From Zizania palustris (Eukaryota > Streptophyta > Magnoliopsida > Poales > Poaceae): a DNA stretch of 64,000 nt. Shown piece after piece: positions 1 through 10,268 of this stretch (positions within the stretch are counted from its first letter, which is position 1; each line of letters opens with the position of its first letter). The notes beneath the pieces are model-generated. The model searched no databases and was not told the DNA's origin. It was given only the letters and a program-made list of their open reading frames with translations. A program made the translations under genes and the position numbers. The DNA lies in the NCBI GenBank assembly GCA_019279435.1, contig JAAALK010000082.1, positions 76,108,989-76,172,988 on the forward strand, written 5' to 3'.

Positions 1-1
1 T

Positions 2-415
2 TCTCGCAAACAGTCTAGCATTGCACAGTCTACAGCCGAGGCTGAATATGTAGCTGCCGCTAGCTGTTGCGCATAGATTTTGTGGATGGTTTCTACTTTG
101 CGGGACTTTGGGTTGGATTTTAAAGGAGTTCCACTGTTTTGTGACAACACGAGTGCGATCAGCTTAGCAAACAACCCAATACAACATTCTAGGACCAAAC
201 ACATTGACGTGTGTTATCATTTCTTAAGAGATCACAATGAGAAAGGTGATATCGATTTGCGCTTTGTTGATACCCAGAATCAACTTGCAGATATTTTTAC
301 CAAGCCTCTCAATGCTTCTCGTTTTGCATTTTTGAGGGAGAGCTTGGCATTTGTCATCCTTATGTCATCATATGAGGGGAAGTTGTGTACTTTTGCATAT
401 CCTTCTGTAATATGA
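2..415 (+). pseudogene. Sire-1 pol, C-terminal RNase H fragment
   Basis: This is the last part of a copia polyprotein: RNase H, which removes the RNA strand during reverse transcription in the virus-like particle. Visible motifs are STAEAEYVAAASCC near the start, the LFCDNTSAI motif, KHIDVCYHFLRD, and the hallmark C-terminal QLADIFTKPL. The frame is open from base 2 except for a TAG at 74-76, where relatives have Gln or Trp context, so the copy is not functional. The reading frame ends at 413-415. The upstream reverse transcriptase, integrase and gag lie outside the window. The family call is firm. Confidence 0.9.
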
Positions 416-1500
416 TTAATTTCTTTTACATGTACATGCTTTATTGTGCCTTTAAAATATTGTCTTATACTTCTGTTGATTATGCTTGGATTGAATACAT
501 CTAAATACTTGACTTGAGCATGGCTTTTATTTGTGAAAATTTGAAAATGATCACTACTTAGTCTATAAACTAGCATGAACAGGCTAGGGTTCATTTGCTA
601 TTCTTTACATACTTGATAGCTTTGTTCTTTTCACTTGGATTCTAATACACAACTTGATCCTATTATGCTCAAAATTAAAAAAAAAATGAAAAATGAAAAA
701 TGAAAATGATGAATGATGAATAATAAAAAATGAAAATGAAACAAAAAATATTTATCTTGTGATAAAATTGAAAAGATCCAGGTGGGTTTGCATTGTCACA
801 CTACTTTGTTGTAGACTGCTTACTATTGCACTTTGGTATGAAAAGGGACATTGAAGTGTATAACATGACCAATGCCTTAAGCTTCTGATGGTTTCAACCT
901 AGGCTTGGCTTGGTCAGTTAGCATAAGGTTGACTTGAAAATAACCCCTGGCACTTAAATAAAGAATAAAAAGTTTAATTTCCTTGCATAGTAAGTTTGTT
1001 GCAGCTCCTTGTAGTGGGATGTGCTTATCTGGTTAGTATTTGACTAGCTTTTGCATCTCTTACCTTGCCATGTCTAGTATGTTAGTCTGAGTAGTGATGC
1101 TTTTATTTGATAAAACTTAAAAATGCTTGCTCTTACTGTTACTTAGATTGTATACATTCAAGATTGTCATACAGTTGGTTAGGACAGCTTGTGAGGCACA
1201 ATGCTTGTTTGTACTATAATTGGACTTAATCATATTCAAGAAGCATTGCATTTAAACTTTACTTTCACATCTCATGTTTTTATCTTGATGTCTACATTGC
1301 CAAAGGGGGAGAGTTGATGTAATTTTGTTGACATTTTGTTGCATAATTGAGTTTTTGAGGTAGCTTTATCCTTAAGTTTTGTTCTATCATCCTTTTTCAA
1401 CTGACATGCTTCTTTTTGCTCTATCTAGAGCTTTCGTGGTCACTGGTGTGCTCAACTTGTTTTTAATCTTCTTTCATCTTGGATTGCCAATGCACTCATC
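416..1500 (+). other. Sire-1 post-pol non-coding region
   Basis: No credible gene is present here; short ORFs are chance. The stretch is AT-rich and includes a simple A/AATGA-rich patch at about 680-760. A block at 771-952 matches the equivalent region of Sire-2 (13891-14078) and, on the other strand, Sire-3 (23904-24095). A purine tract (AAAGGGGGAGAG, about 1302-1313) precedes the functional one. Some Sireviruses carry an envelope-like ORF here; none is visible. Confidence 0.7.
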
Positions 1501-1510
1501 AAGGGGGAGA
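1501..1510 (+). promoter_or_regulatory. Sire-1 polypurine tract
   Basis: AAGGGGGAGA lies one base before the LTR start and is the expected plus-strand primer for reverse transcription. The same tract with the same one-base spacing precedes the 3' LTRs of Sire-2 and Sire-3. Confidence 0.85.
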
Positions 1511-1511
1511 T

Positions 1512-3884
1512 TGAGAAACCAAGTGAGGTTTTCACTGTTGTTCCAGTTTATGATGAGTGATTGACGAAGTTGGATATGCTGATTATGTATGGGTTTCATG
1601 GAGGTGTGTGTATGTCTATGATTGTCTCGTGTGTGTAGGGTTAAGATACTTGTCAACTATCAATGCCAAGTGATCAGGTTTAGACAGGGAGTCTAATGCC
1701 AGATGGTCAAGGATGCCAGTCGGAGTTGAAAGTGACCTTAGATGTATCCATGGAGATGAAGCAGGACATGGGACAACAGTTGATCGAGATGAGGTGTCGT
1801 TCAAGTTAGCGAAAGGGAAGCCAGTACAAGTGATAAGATGGCTCGAGGGATCAAGAGGGGGAGAGACATGCTGGCAGTCGAGTTCGCGGACTGACAACGA
1901 TCGTCGATGATCTAGGAGGCTTTGTCGGTTTTTACTGAAAACTGACTAATCTATAAATGTTTTTAAATTCCAATAATTAGGAGTTTATTTTCGTTTAGTA
2001 ATTTAGATTAAGTGTAAACTTTTAGTATTTTCGGAATTATCAAAATTCTGAAAATATATTAAAGGTATAGGGTCAGTGTTGTAATAAATTAGAGTCAACA
2101 TTAGTGTATTGTTCAGAATTTAAAATTCTGAAAATACACCATGGCATTTGGGCAAATACTACCAACTTTAACCCTAAGGTGAGCCTATATAAAGGCCTCC
2201 ATAGTTAAGGGTTAGGGTTGCCCACTTAATAGAGAACTAGAAATTTTTCTTTCAGCTAGGCATTCATCTTCTCCATAAATTTCTGTTCACTTTTATGGTA
2301 CGAATCTCTGCAAGTTTCTTTCTCTAGCTTGGATTTGCTCCTTCTCTTGCGTTTTTTTGATGAAGAACAGTGTGCTGCAACACTATTGATTTTTTCAAGT
2401 ACCAAGCACCTGTGCTTTTTTGTTCCGCTTTCCGATGGCACTACGCGTCGCCATGTTTTATTCTGTATTCCGAGAAACACTCCGTTGATACGTTGTTTTT
2501 GACTTCCGATTAACAACAAGACGTAGAGTTGTTTGGTTCTTTTCTTCTCGTAAAATAGTGCGGCATGATTCCTGTAGCCTTTGTCAACCAGGCTTCAACT
2601 GTGCGCCGCCACTGAAATTTCTGCTGGTTGAGAAATTGTTTGCTACTGTCCGTGTGTCTTTTTGCTATCCAAACAAGAGCATCACTTTATTTTTGTTGTC
2701 TAAGAAACATCTTGCCTATGGCATGGTTCTGTTCCACCATCCTATGAAGCAGCTACCGATGCATGTAAATCATGTGCGAATCTAGTTGTTTTCTTCCAGT
2801 TTGAGAGCAAACAACACACAAGTTTCCACGTTAGTGATCTTTGTTTTCATTTGTTGTTTTGCTGACTTTCTTCAGGACAAAGGGCTGTCATCTTCTGCAT
2901 CTATACCTAAAATTCTGTTGTGATCTTTCATGTCTTGATTACTGCTTAAAGCCTCTGTTCTTCTTACTGATTTATTTTTCCTAGTTCTTCAATACTGAAT
3001 TTTCTATCTAATTTGTTCAGCAATTGATGTTCTGCACAGGTAGTTTTAAGTACTTTGTTGCAAGCACTGATTGAGCTTGAAACTTTGATATGAAGTACTC
3101 ACTGACTATTAAGACAAATCTGCTTTGTGATTAAACAACATATTCTACCAGTATCTGAATCCCTTCATGCCAAGTGTTATTCATTACCTTGATTCCTTGT
3201 AACATAATTAAAAGGTCTGAGAGGTTTATCCTGTGTTCAACATTGGTACTGTTTGACAAAAAGTTATACTCAGATTTGTTTTGAGTCTCCAGCTGATCAA
3301 GAGATTTATTCGGTCATTGAAATTGAGTTTTGAATTTGCTCTTGACTGATTCCATTTCATGAGTTGTCCAGCAAATGGTTGAACAAGTTCTTCTCTTGTC
3401 AAGTTTCAGTTCTGTCTAATAATTTACAGAAGTTCAGAATTATTTTCAATCTTTGAATATCATTCAGAAAGTCTTGTACCTCATCTAATTCAAAACAATT
3501 TGAGTAAATTCTGATTAGTTTTTAGTTCTATGGAATTTCAGGTTCAGTTCTCATAACTTTCATGATTGATGATATTTGTGTACAGTTTTTCAGACCAACT
3601 ATAGTATGCTTTTGGTTGTGACAACAGTTCAAATTCTGACAAAACCAAGATCGGTTATTCAAAGTCCGACTAAAGTAAATCGGTGTTTCAAAGTCCGATT
3701 GAACAGATAGTCTATACTTTATTAACCGATTAATGAGAAAAATTCATCTGAAAATTTTATTGATCATCAATTTTAATTTAAAATTTTTAGAGGAGCGTTG
3801 TGTGTTTGGAACAGGCCATCTTATTTAATTAAAATTTGTCGAGGCGCCTATTCACCCCCTCTAGTCGCCTAATTCGTTCCCACA
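1512..3884 (+). repeat. Sire-1 3' LTR
   Basis: The repeat runs from TGAGAAACC just after the polypurine tract to TTCCCACA, about 2.37 kb. A TATA box lies at 2186-2194. The last 90 bases contain the block GGAACAGGCCA and then GGCGCCTATTCACCCCCTCT, also found at the ends of the otherwise different Sire-2 and Sire-3 LTRs. The mate LTR is outside the window, so both boundaries rest on the tract, the TG/CA ends and similarity to those elements. Confidence 0.8.
2186..2194 (+). promoter_or_regulatory. Sire-1 LTR TATA box
   Basis: TATATAAAG lies about 675 bases into the LTR, in GAGCCTATATAAAGGCC. This is the likely core promoter for genomic RNA. Confidence 0.6.
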
Positions 3885-3953
3885 GAGCAAGAGTTGTTTA
3901 TAGATTCATCTGAAATCGGCTGGGTAGGTTACTTGGATGGCAAGTCTATGGAC

Positions 3954-3961
3954 TATAAATA
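3954..3961 (+). promoter_or_regulatory. Possible Tat-1 TATA box
   Basis: TATAAATA occurs just inside the surviving Tat-1 segment. It would fit an LTR promoter but has no other support. Confidence 0.35.
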
Positions 3962-4809
3962 TGTATCACTTACGTTAGGATTAGTTTAACTCTCGTTCAA
4001 TCTACAATCGGCGCATCGCACCCTTGTGCCCCAAGGTTATCCGGTGGGACTCGGGCTCTCGGAGATGGGCTGCATCAGTTTGATTTTCGGTGAAGAGGTA
4101 GTCCTGCCACCCCTGACTTCCATGCCAACTAGGTTAGTATGCTCACGGCTACATCGATTCAGTTCGATCTCTTGAGGAGAATGGTGAAACAGCACGGTCG
4201 TCAGTTATTCTCAATGTATTTGGCTAGGTCTAAGGCTACATCAGTTGGGTTTGATCTCTTAGATTGAAATGATTTGGGTTTGATAGCTTGAGGCTTCATC
4301 GGTTAAGTCTGACATCTCTTGCTGTTGTATCTTTTTCATGTCGTATAATGTTCATCTAAATAAAGTTTGTATAATTCGTTGATATATTGTTCAGATCATC
4401 GTGACTAGCTACTGTCTCGGTTAGGTCCGATCTAGTTATTGTGATGATTTGCATGATATAGATCTGTTATTTGACATGCTTTATTTAATTCTATTACAGT
4501 ACAAGCTGATAGGTTATCTTTAATTCATCTCTGTATCAAATTCACCGTCAAAGAGTGTTCATCGGCCTATATGCATATTCTATTTTCTCCATCGGTCGAT
4601 GGCATGCTCACTCGATTGGGCTAATCTGGGCTATCGATTATCCTTTACGCCACAGTCATCGGCTTGACAGCCGATTGGCTATGCTACTAATGTCTATTTT
4701 TCGATCCCTTATCAGATGTAGGGTCAAACTGATGGGCACGTCCTGAACCCTTTTTCTAAGACGTAGACCTGCACTGGAGTCAAGCAAATCTCTCGGGCCA
4801 TGCGTGTTT

Positions 4810-4814
4810 CAGTG
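4810..4814. repeat. Tat-2 target-site duplication, left copy
   Basis: CAGTG directly precedes the left Tat-2 LTR and is repeated at 37883-37887 directly after the right LTR, which fixes both ends of the element. Confidence 0.9.
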
Positions 4815-5467
4815 TGTTGATACGAAAACATGCCCCGCACTTGGGTCAGTTCGACGATCTAAAAGTGTGCGGATACTTAGGGACAAGCCTAAGATACTTA
4901 GGGATAAGCCTAAGCGTAACACAACACTAACATCACGTTCTGACTACCCTTAACAGTGGCAAGGGGGTGGAGTCGCCAGGTAATCAGATCACACAGAAAT
5001 AATCCAATTAGCCAAAAAGAAATATATTAGATAAAATAAACCAGCAAGATGAACAGAGCCTGACTTATTCCAAGGATACTATGCGAAGGGTATCACCGAG
5101 GGTACCTTCAGTGTCTAATGCGAAGGGTCTCGCCGAAGGGTACCTTCGATGTTCGGACTGATCTAGCCGAAGGTAGGCTTCGAACAGATTCTCGACACGG
5201 AATCACCTCTGAACAGCAGGGTTGGGCGCGAAGTCTCTAATATGAAAAATAATCCAACACAACGCGCTGGCGTGACTTCGTCCAGAATGAAGTATGGTCG
5301 TGGTGAACCCTAACGTGACGAAGCCTGCTGTGGAGTGTGCTGGCGTGCGGGACTCGGTCAAACCGACAACAGCGTGACGGTCTGGCACGGGTAGTCGAAG
5401 TAGGGATTCCCCGAAGGGTGTTCTGGCAGCCTCCGAAACCAGTATCCTAGCTCCGGACACCTCCGGC
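4815..5467 (-). repeat. Tat-2 3' LTR, distal part (left of Sire-2)
   Basis: The segment starts TGTTGATACGAAAACATG and matches 36546 onward. It ends at the Sire-2 target site CCGGC (5463-5467) and resumes at 16901. A 20-odd-base direct duplication, GATACTTAGGGA(C/T)AAGCCTAA at about 4870-4912, is present here but single in the right LTR. CTTCG/CGAAGG-rich sequence is prominent at 5090-5200. Confidence 0.9.
5463..5467. repeat. Sire-2 target-site duplication, left copy
   Basis: CCGGC occurs immediately before the Sire-2 5' LTR and again at 16896-16900 immediately after its 3' LTR. Confidence 0.92.
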
Positions 5468-5583
5468 TGAGGAGCCATGCTGAAGAGCGTGGGCCTCATG
5501 GCTCCAGATGTGATGAGTCATTGTCAATGGAAGTCAAAGAGGACTGATGAGGAGAGAAGACCTGTTGCGTCTGGGCCGCATGT

Positions 5584-5785
5584 GACTCAGGTACACGGGC
5601 AACGAGCGACAGTCGGGCAGAGGGGCCACGAAGTCGGGCTGGCCCAATCCGGGTACATGGGCTAGGAGCAGCAGAGGATCCACTAGGTTGTTGACTAGGA
5701 TTGACTCAGGTACACGGGCGGTGAGCGATTGCTGGGCTGAGAGAGCTGCGGAATCGGGTCGGCCCAATCCGGGTACCTGGTGCAA
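5584..5785 (+). repeat. Tandem duplication in Sire-2 U3
   Basis: GACTCAGGTACACGGGC begins at 5584 and again at 5703. Each copy is followed by a diverged GAGCGA...GGGC stretch and by GGCCCAATCCGGGTAC. The period is 119 bases with about two copies. The same arrangement is in the 3' LTR (about 14954-15150) and, inverted, in both Sire-3 LTRs. Its position upstream of the TATA box suggests duplicated enhancer sequence. Confidence 0.75.
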
Positions 5786-6057
5786 AGTCGGTGGACGCTT
5801 TGTCAGTTTCGGCACAAAACTGACAACCGCTGATCTTGGATCGGACCGTCCTGAAGTGAAGTCGTAGTCGCTACGAAAGCTCCGCTTCCGGACAAGTTAT
5901 CTGTAAATAGGAGTTTACTATATTGTCCTTAGGCCCACAGTTAGTCAGTCGAGTCTGTAAAAATATCCTAAGGGCAGTTTGGTATTTTCCATTTATTTTC
6001 AGCGTCTGTTAAAAACCCTAAGAGTCTTTGGGAATATTCCTAGGCTATTGGGCTACC

Positions 6058-6065
6058 TATAAATA
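6058..6065 (+). promoter_or_regulatory. Sire-2 5' LTR TATA box
   Basis: TATAAATA in CCTATAAATAGGGCCCC is preserved at 15429-15436 in the 3' LTR. It is the probable core promoter for genomic RNA, about 590 bases from the LTR start. Confidence 0.7.
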
Positions 6066-6489
6066 GGGCCCCAATCCCTAGGGTTAGGGTTACCCATTCT
6101 GAAATCCAGTTTAATTCCACTCAAAGTTTGGGTCACTTTTTGTCTAGTCTCCGTGCTTGCGCCGCCAGCATTCTGTTCTCTGTCTTTTGATTTATTCGCT
6201 GTTGTTCATCATTCTTTCCCTGAGCAATTGTTTGTAGCAGCGAATTAATCTGTAGCATCGTTTTACGGGCCCTAAAATTCCGTCTCTGTGCGAGTTATTT
6301 TCTCTCTGGTTGCCTTGGTTTTTGTGCTGAGAACTGGCTTATTTTAATCTGGGCACTGTTCTTGCGCTATGGCTGGTTCTTGTTTGGCGTATAGGTACTA
6401 GTTTTCTTGCCTAGCTCCTGCTGGTGTCAGGATTGGATTTCCTCTCTTGGGTTCCGTTGCTTGTCTGTAGCCTCTCTGTCAGCATCCAG

Positions 6490-7195
6490 TACGAAGTCCT
6501 CCTTTTGATCGAAGCTACTTGTGTTCGGAGTACAGGCTTCGCAGGGTTTGTGTTGTAAAGCTTCGTACATCTGAGTTCTCTGGCTAAGCGAAGGCTACTG
6601 CTTCAAATAAGTTGTGTGTCCTTCGCTACACAACAGGCTTCGCTGGTGTTTTTGTGATTTTTCTTGTTCAAGCTTCGCTACAGGCTTCGAACTCTTATTG
6701 CTTCACAAGTGAAGTGTACTGCTAGGCTTCGCACTGTTTTTAAACACCGATTTCTGCTGTATTTCGAAGTCTGCGAAGTAGTACTTCGAGTTTGGTACTT
6801 CGGCCAGTCAGCTTCGCAGTACGTACTTCGACGGATCTTTTCGAAGAATTCCTTTTTCGAAGTATTCCACTTTTGAGTCATTAGCTCAGCAGGCTTCGAA
6901 GGTTTCGAAGGTTGTGTTCCGAAGTTTGGTGTTTAGCTTCGATACTACATACTTCGCACAGGCTTCGGCTTCTGTTTTCTGTTTGAAGGTTTTCCGTCTG
7001 TGAGTATTGTTCGAAGTATCTTGTTGTGGGCCCCACAGTTTTTCGGAGGTTGTTTCGAAGCTAGCTTCGCTGTCTATACCTTCGCTTAACATCCTCGAAG
7101 CACACTCCGACTCGACATCCACAAGCTTCGCACGGACACCTCGAACCAGCTTCGACATCTATAGGCTTCGCACCACACAAGCTTCGTCAAGTACC
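6490..7195 (+). repeat. Array of TTCG/CGAA motifs in the Sire-2 LTR
   Basis: About 35 TTCG or CGAA words occur in roughly 700 bases. Many are GCTTCG, CTTCGAAG or the palindrome TTCGAA, with irregular spacing. The region is downstream of the TATA box, so it should be in the transcribed leader. Matching arrays are at about 15860-16560, 21530-22220 and 30830-31520. Open frames through the array are a by-product of its composition. Confidence 0.75.
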
Positions 7196-7453
7196 ATTCA
7201 GGAGACAACTCAGAACAGTGACCCTTCTCGTTTTACATACACTTAGAAAAATTGCGGTGATGTTTTATCTCTCTGAACCTTGATATGCCCATGTTCTAAA
7301 TGCTTTGTTATTCTGCCTATTAGCACTTTTAGGCTTTGTCGATCTGTTCGCGATTTTCTGCTAAGTCTGTTGAGGTGCGTTGGGTGTTGGGAACAGGCCA
7401 CTGATTCGAAAGAATTTTTTAGGCGCCCATTCACCCCCCTCTGGTCCTACAAG

Positions 7454-7465
7454 TGGTATCAGAGC
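7454..7465 (+). promoter_or_regulatory. Sire-2 primer-binding site
   Basis: TGGTATCAGAGC, two bases after the 5' LTR, is complementary to the 3' end of plant initiator tRNA-Met. It is the usual minus-strand primer site of copia elements. Confidence 0.93.
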
Positions 7466-7516
7466 CTGGTTAGGGTTTTTCCATACCTTAACCAGTTCTA
7501 AAACCCAGTAGTGATC

Positions 7517-10194
7517 ATGACGTCTCCTGGAAAGGTCCCGTCCTTGGAAGCTTATGGCTATAATTATTGGAATACTTGCATGCGAGCCTATCTCATGAGC
7601 CAAAGCTCGGACATCTGGGACATTTGTATTCATGCTACTTTCACGGTGTTGCCTATTGCTGAGCGCACTACTCCAGATATTGTTGCTCAGCATCAGAACA
7701 ACAACAAAGCTATGAATATTTTGTTTTCTAGTTTAGGTCCCACTGAATTTGAGCGTGTGAGCCATCTCTCCACTGCGAGAGAGATCTGGGCTACCCTCCA
7801 GGCACACCATGAGGGGACAGCCCAAGTCAAGGCTCGACTCTATCAGACCTACCGGCGTGAATATGAGAACTTCACACAAAAGTCGGGTGAATCTGTTGAA
7901 GCATTGTTTGGTCATTTTCAATCGATCATAAACAAGCTTCGGGACAACAAGGCTGAGGGTGTTCAGTTAGTCTCAGATCATGAGCAGGCGCTCAAGGTTC
8001 TCCATACCTTGGACCCTAAGATCTGGGAGATCAAGGTATCCTCTATCATTGAGAGCACTTCTTATGATACCTTGACCATTTGAGTTGTTTAGAAAGCTGA
8101 AGGCCACTGAGGTTGATACCCAGTTGAGATCAAATCTCATTGGCTCTGGTTCAAAAACCCTGGCTCTTGCTACACCTTCTGTTGATCCCTCTTCTATGAG
8201 TTGTGTTGGGTTCTCTTTGATGTCTATCACTGAGGATCAGCTCGAGTCGTTAGGTGATGATGACCTGTGTCTTTTTAACAACCGGGTGCGTCGTGTTTAT
8301 GACAAGAGAATGTTCAAAAGACAAGGCACGAAATCTGGGTGCTTTGAGTGTGGTGACCCAGGACACTTCATCGCTGACTGCCCCAAGCGCAATGGTCACA
8401 AGAAGGGGACCGGTGGTGGCTTCACAACTCCGGCAAGCACGACAACTGCTCCTTCAACAAGGGCAAGCCAAAGACATGATTCTTCAGAAAGGCCCTAAAG
8501 GACTACCGGCGAGACAACAAGAAGCGCGACAAGGCCTTCTTTGCCGAGATGGAGAAGAGCTACTCCAAGCGGTCCACGTCTTCTTCCTCTTCATCGAGCT
8601 CAAGCGATGAGGAGATTGTCATCAGGAAGGGGAAGGACAAGGACGATCCGGCAGGCCTATGCTTCATGGCTTTCAGGGATAGACCAAAGAGTCATTCACA
8701 TCAACGCCAAAGATCCTGCAAGAGCTTCTGCTCAATGGCTCTTGGGGATAAGGAAGAGAAGGGCTCCACCGATGACTCCGACGACGACGATAATGAAAAG
8801 GTATCATCTTACGAACGTGAAATTGTTGATTTACTTGAAAGCAATCATCAGGAGTTAAAATATAGGGAAAAACTGCTTAGAGGGGCTAAGAAGAGGATAG
8901 ATGAATTAGAGAGTGAGCTTGTCATGGCCAACGGCAGAATTGAGAGTCTATCTTCTTCCCCTTGCTTGGGTGATAGCAGTGAGTGCCCAAAGTGTGAGGT
9001 GCTTTTGTGTGACCTGTCGACTCTGAAGTCCAGGTACACAGAAAGGGTTGATGAGAGGGACGCTTTGGCCACTGAGCTTGAAAGCGCTCAGCTGGAGCTG
9101 AAAGATGCTCATGCCACTATCATCATACCCTGTGCTTATTTCCCATCTCATCTAGCTAGTTTAGCTGAGCTGAAAGCCAAGGGCGATGAGCATTTGGGTG
9201 ATTTGGAGAGAGTGAGAGCTGAGCTAGCGCAGACTAGGCTAGAGCTTGAGACACTGTCAGTTTCACCCAGGTCTGTGAGAACTGCTTGTCTCTTAGACTG
9301 GAGTTGATTAAGCTGAAAGTCGAGAAGTCTGTCCAAGTAGATACAGAGTGTGAGACCTGCTTGTCTCAGGTGGAGGTACTAGCTTCCTTGAGAGAGGAGC
9401 TAGCTGATTCCCAGAATGAAAACTTTTACCTTCGTTCAATCCTAAGTTGGATCAATGCCAGAGAGCCACAACTCGGCATGATGATCCAGCAGTTTAAGAG
9501 GCGGGATGGGTTTGGGGTAGGCTACACCTACACCAAGGCTGACTTTGAGAGCGCCATTAGCCGGGCAGTGGAGTGGAGTAAAATGACTCCTGAGCAGAGA
9601 TACCCCAAGACTCACTCCACTGAGTCTTTTCAGGCTAGTCAGCCCAAGGATGGAGTGTTCCAAGAACAGCCCAAAGCTCCACCCAAGAAGCCCATCTGGG
9701 TTCCAAAGCCCAAACACCTCCACACTTCTCTTGACTCTCTTCCTGGACCCTCTCACATCAAGAAGACTACACCAAACACCACTAAGCCCAAGAACCCCAA
9801 GCCTCAACCACATCCCAAGAAGCCCACCTATCATTGTGAGTACTGTTAGAGAGACGGGCATCTTGCGGAGTTTTGCTTCAGGAGGAAGCAGGTTGAGAGA
9901 GCAGAGAGAGCTCGTGGTGGTCAGGAGCAGTTCTACCAGCAGGGTGGTAGAATGAGAGTTCCTCGACGCGGGGAGAGGCTGGAGGCCAGGCCAAGTCGTG
10001 TAGGTGGTGGTAGAGGAGACGGTTTTCATTCCCGTGCTCCAGATGGTGGTGTTTGTTCCGGCAAAGCTCCAGGCCATTCTGGATACAGTCCTGGACCTCG
10101 TGGTCGAGGTTTTAGGCAGAACCATGGACCGCGCTTTGAGCCGCGCTTTGGTCCAAACACTTATGATGATTTCTGTTTTCCGTCTTTTGAGTAG
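7517..10194 (+). pseudogene. Sire-2 gag (capsid/nucleocapsid), broken
   Basis: Gag forms the virus-like particle and binds genomic RNA. The ATG at 7517 is chosen because MTSPGKVPSLEAYGYNYW follows it and the Sire-3 gag starts identically. Domains in order are a copia gag core (7517-8083, with LSTAREIWATLQAHHEG), a zinc knuckle CFECGDPGHFIADC at about 8340-8385, a Ser-rich and acidic stretch (about 8570-8800), a long coiled coil (about 8810-9420), a Lys/Pro-rich segment, and a second knuckle starting CEYC at about 9835. A two-base deletion near 8075 shifts frame and creates TGA 8081-8083. Further shifts lie near 8425 and 9280, and CAG has become TAG at 9847-9849. Sire-3 is open at the corresponding Gln. 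Confidence 0.9.
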
Positions 10195-10268
10195 ATGGCT
10201 CAACACTGGTTTAGTTCTTTTGCTAAACCCGGTGCTAGACCATTTGCTCCCCCTTACAACCACTGATT

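Larger units (their letters stand above)
1..3884 (+). mobile_element. Sire-1: right part of a Sirevirus-type Ty1/copia retrotransposon
   Basis: This is the 3' end of a plus-strand copia element whose left part lies outside the window. In order it shows the C-terminal RNase H of pol (2-415), a long untranslated stretch, a polypurine tract (1501-1510) and a complete 3' LTR (1512-3884) that begins TGAGAAACC and ends CCCACA. The order pol, long spacer, purine tract and LTR over 2 kb fits Sireviruses. The LTR end abuts sequence assigned to Tat-1. The first five bases beyond it, GAGCA, should be the target-site duplication, but the mate is not visible. Its LTR is largely unlike those of Sire-2 and Sire-3, so it belongs to a different family of the same lineage. 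Confidence 0.85.
3885..4814 (+). mobile_element. Tat-1, left visible segment (LTR or 5' leader)
   Basis: This 930-base piece lies between the end of Sire-1 and the start of Tat-2. Removing Tat-2 joins it to a gypsy gag at 37883, so it is probably the LTR and/or leader of that plus-strand element. It contains a TATA-like GACTATAAATATG at about 3952 and many CATCGG/CATCGGTT words (for example near 4300, 4560, 4590 and 4670). No ORF is credible. No LTR end or primer-binding site is visible here, so the exact nature of the segment is uncertain. Confidence 0.45.
5468..7451 (+). repeat. Sire-2 5' LTR
   Basis: The LTR runs from TGAGGAGCCATG to GGTCCTACA and is 1,984 bp. It has a TATA box at 6058-6065, a duplicated U3 segment upstream and a dense TTCG/CGAA region downstream. 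Relative to the 3' LTR it lacks about 50-60 bases near 7323 and 13 bases near 7445. Confidence 0.93.

Noticed and set aside
2256..2785. Host gene fragments in the Sire-1 LTR
   Set aside because: The short ORFs lie wholly inside the LTR and have no recognisable protein similarity.
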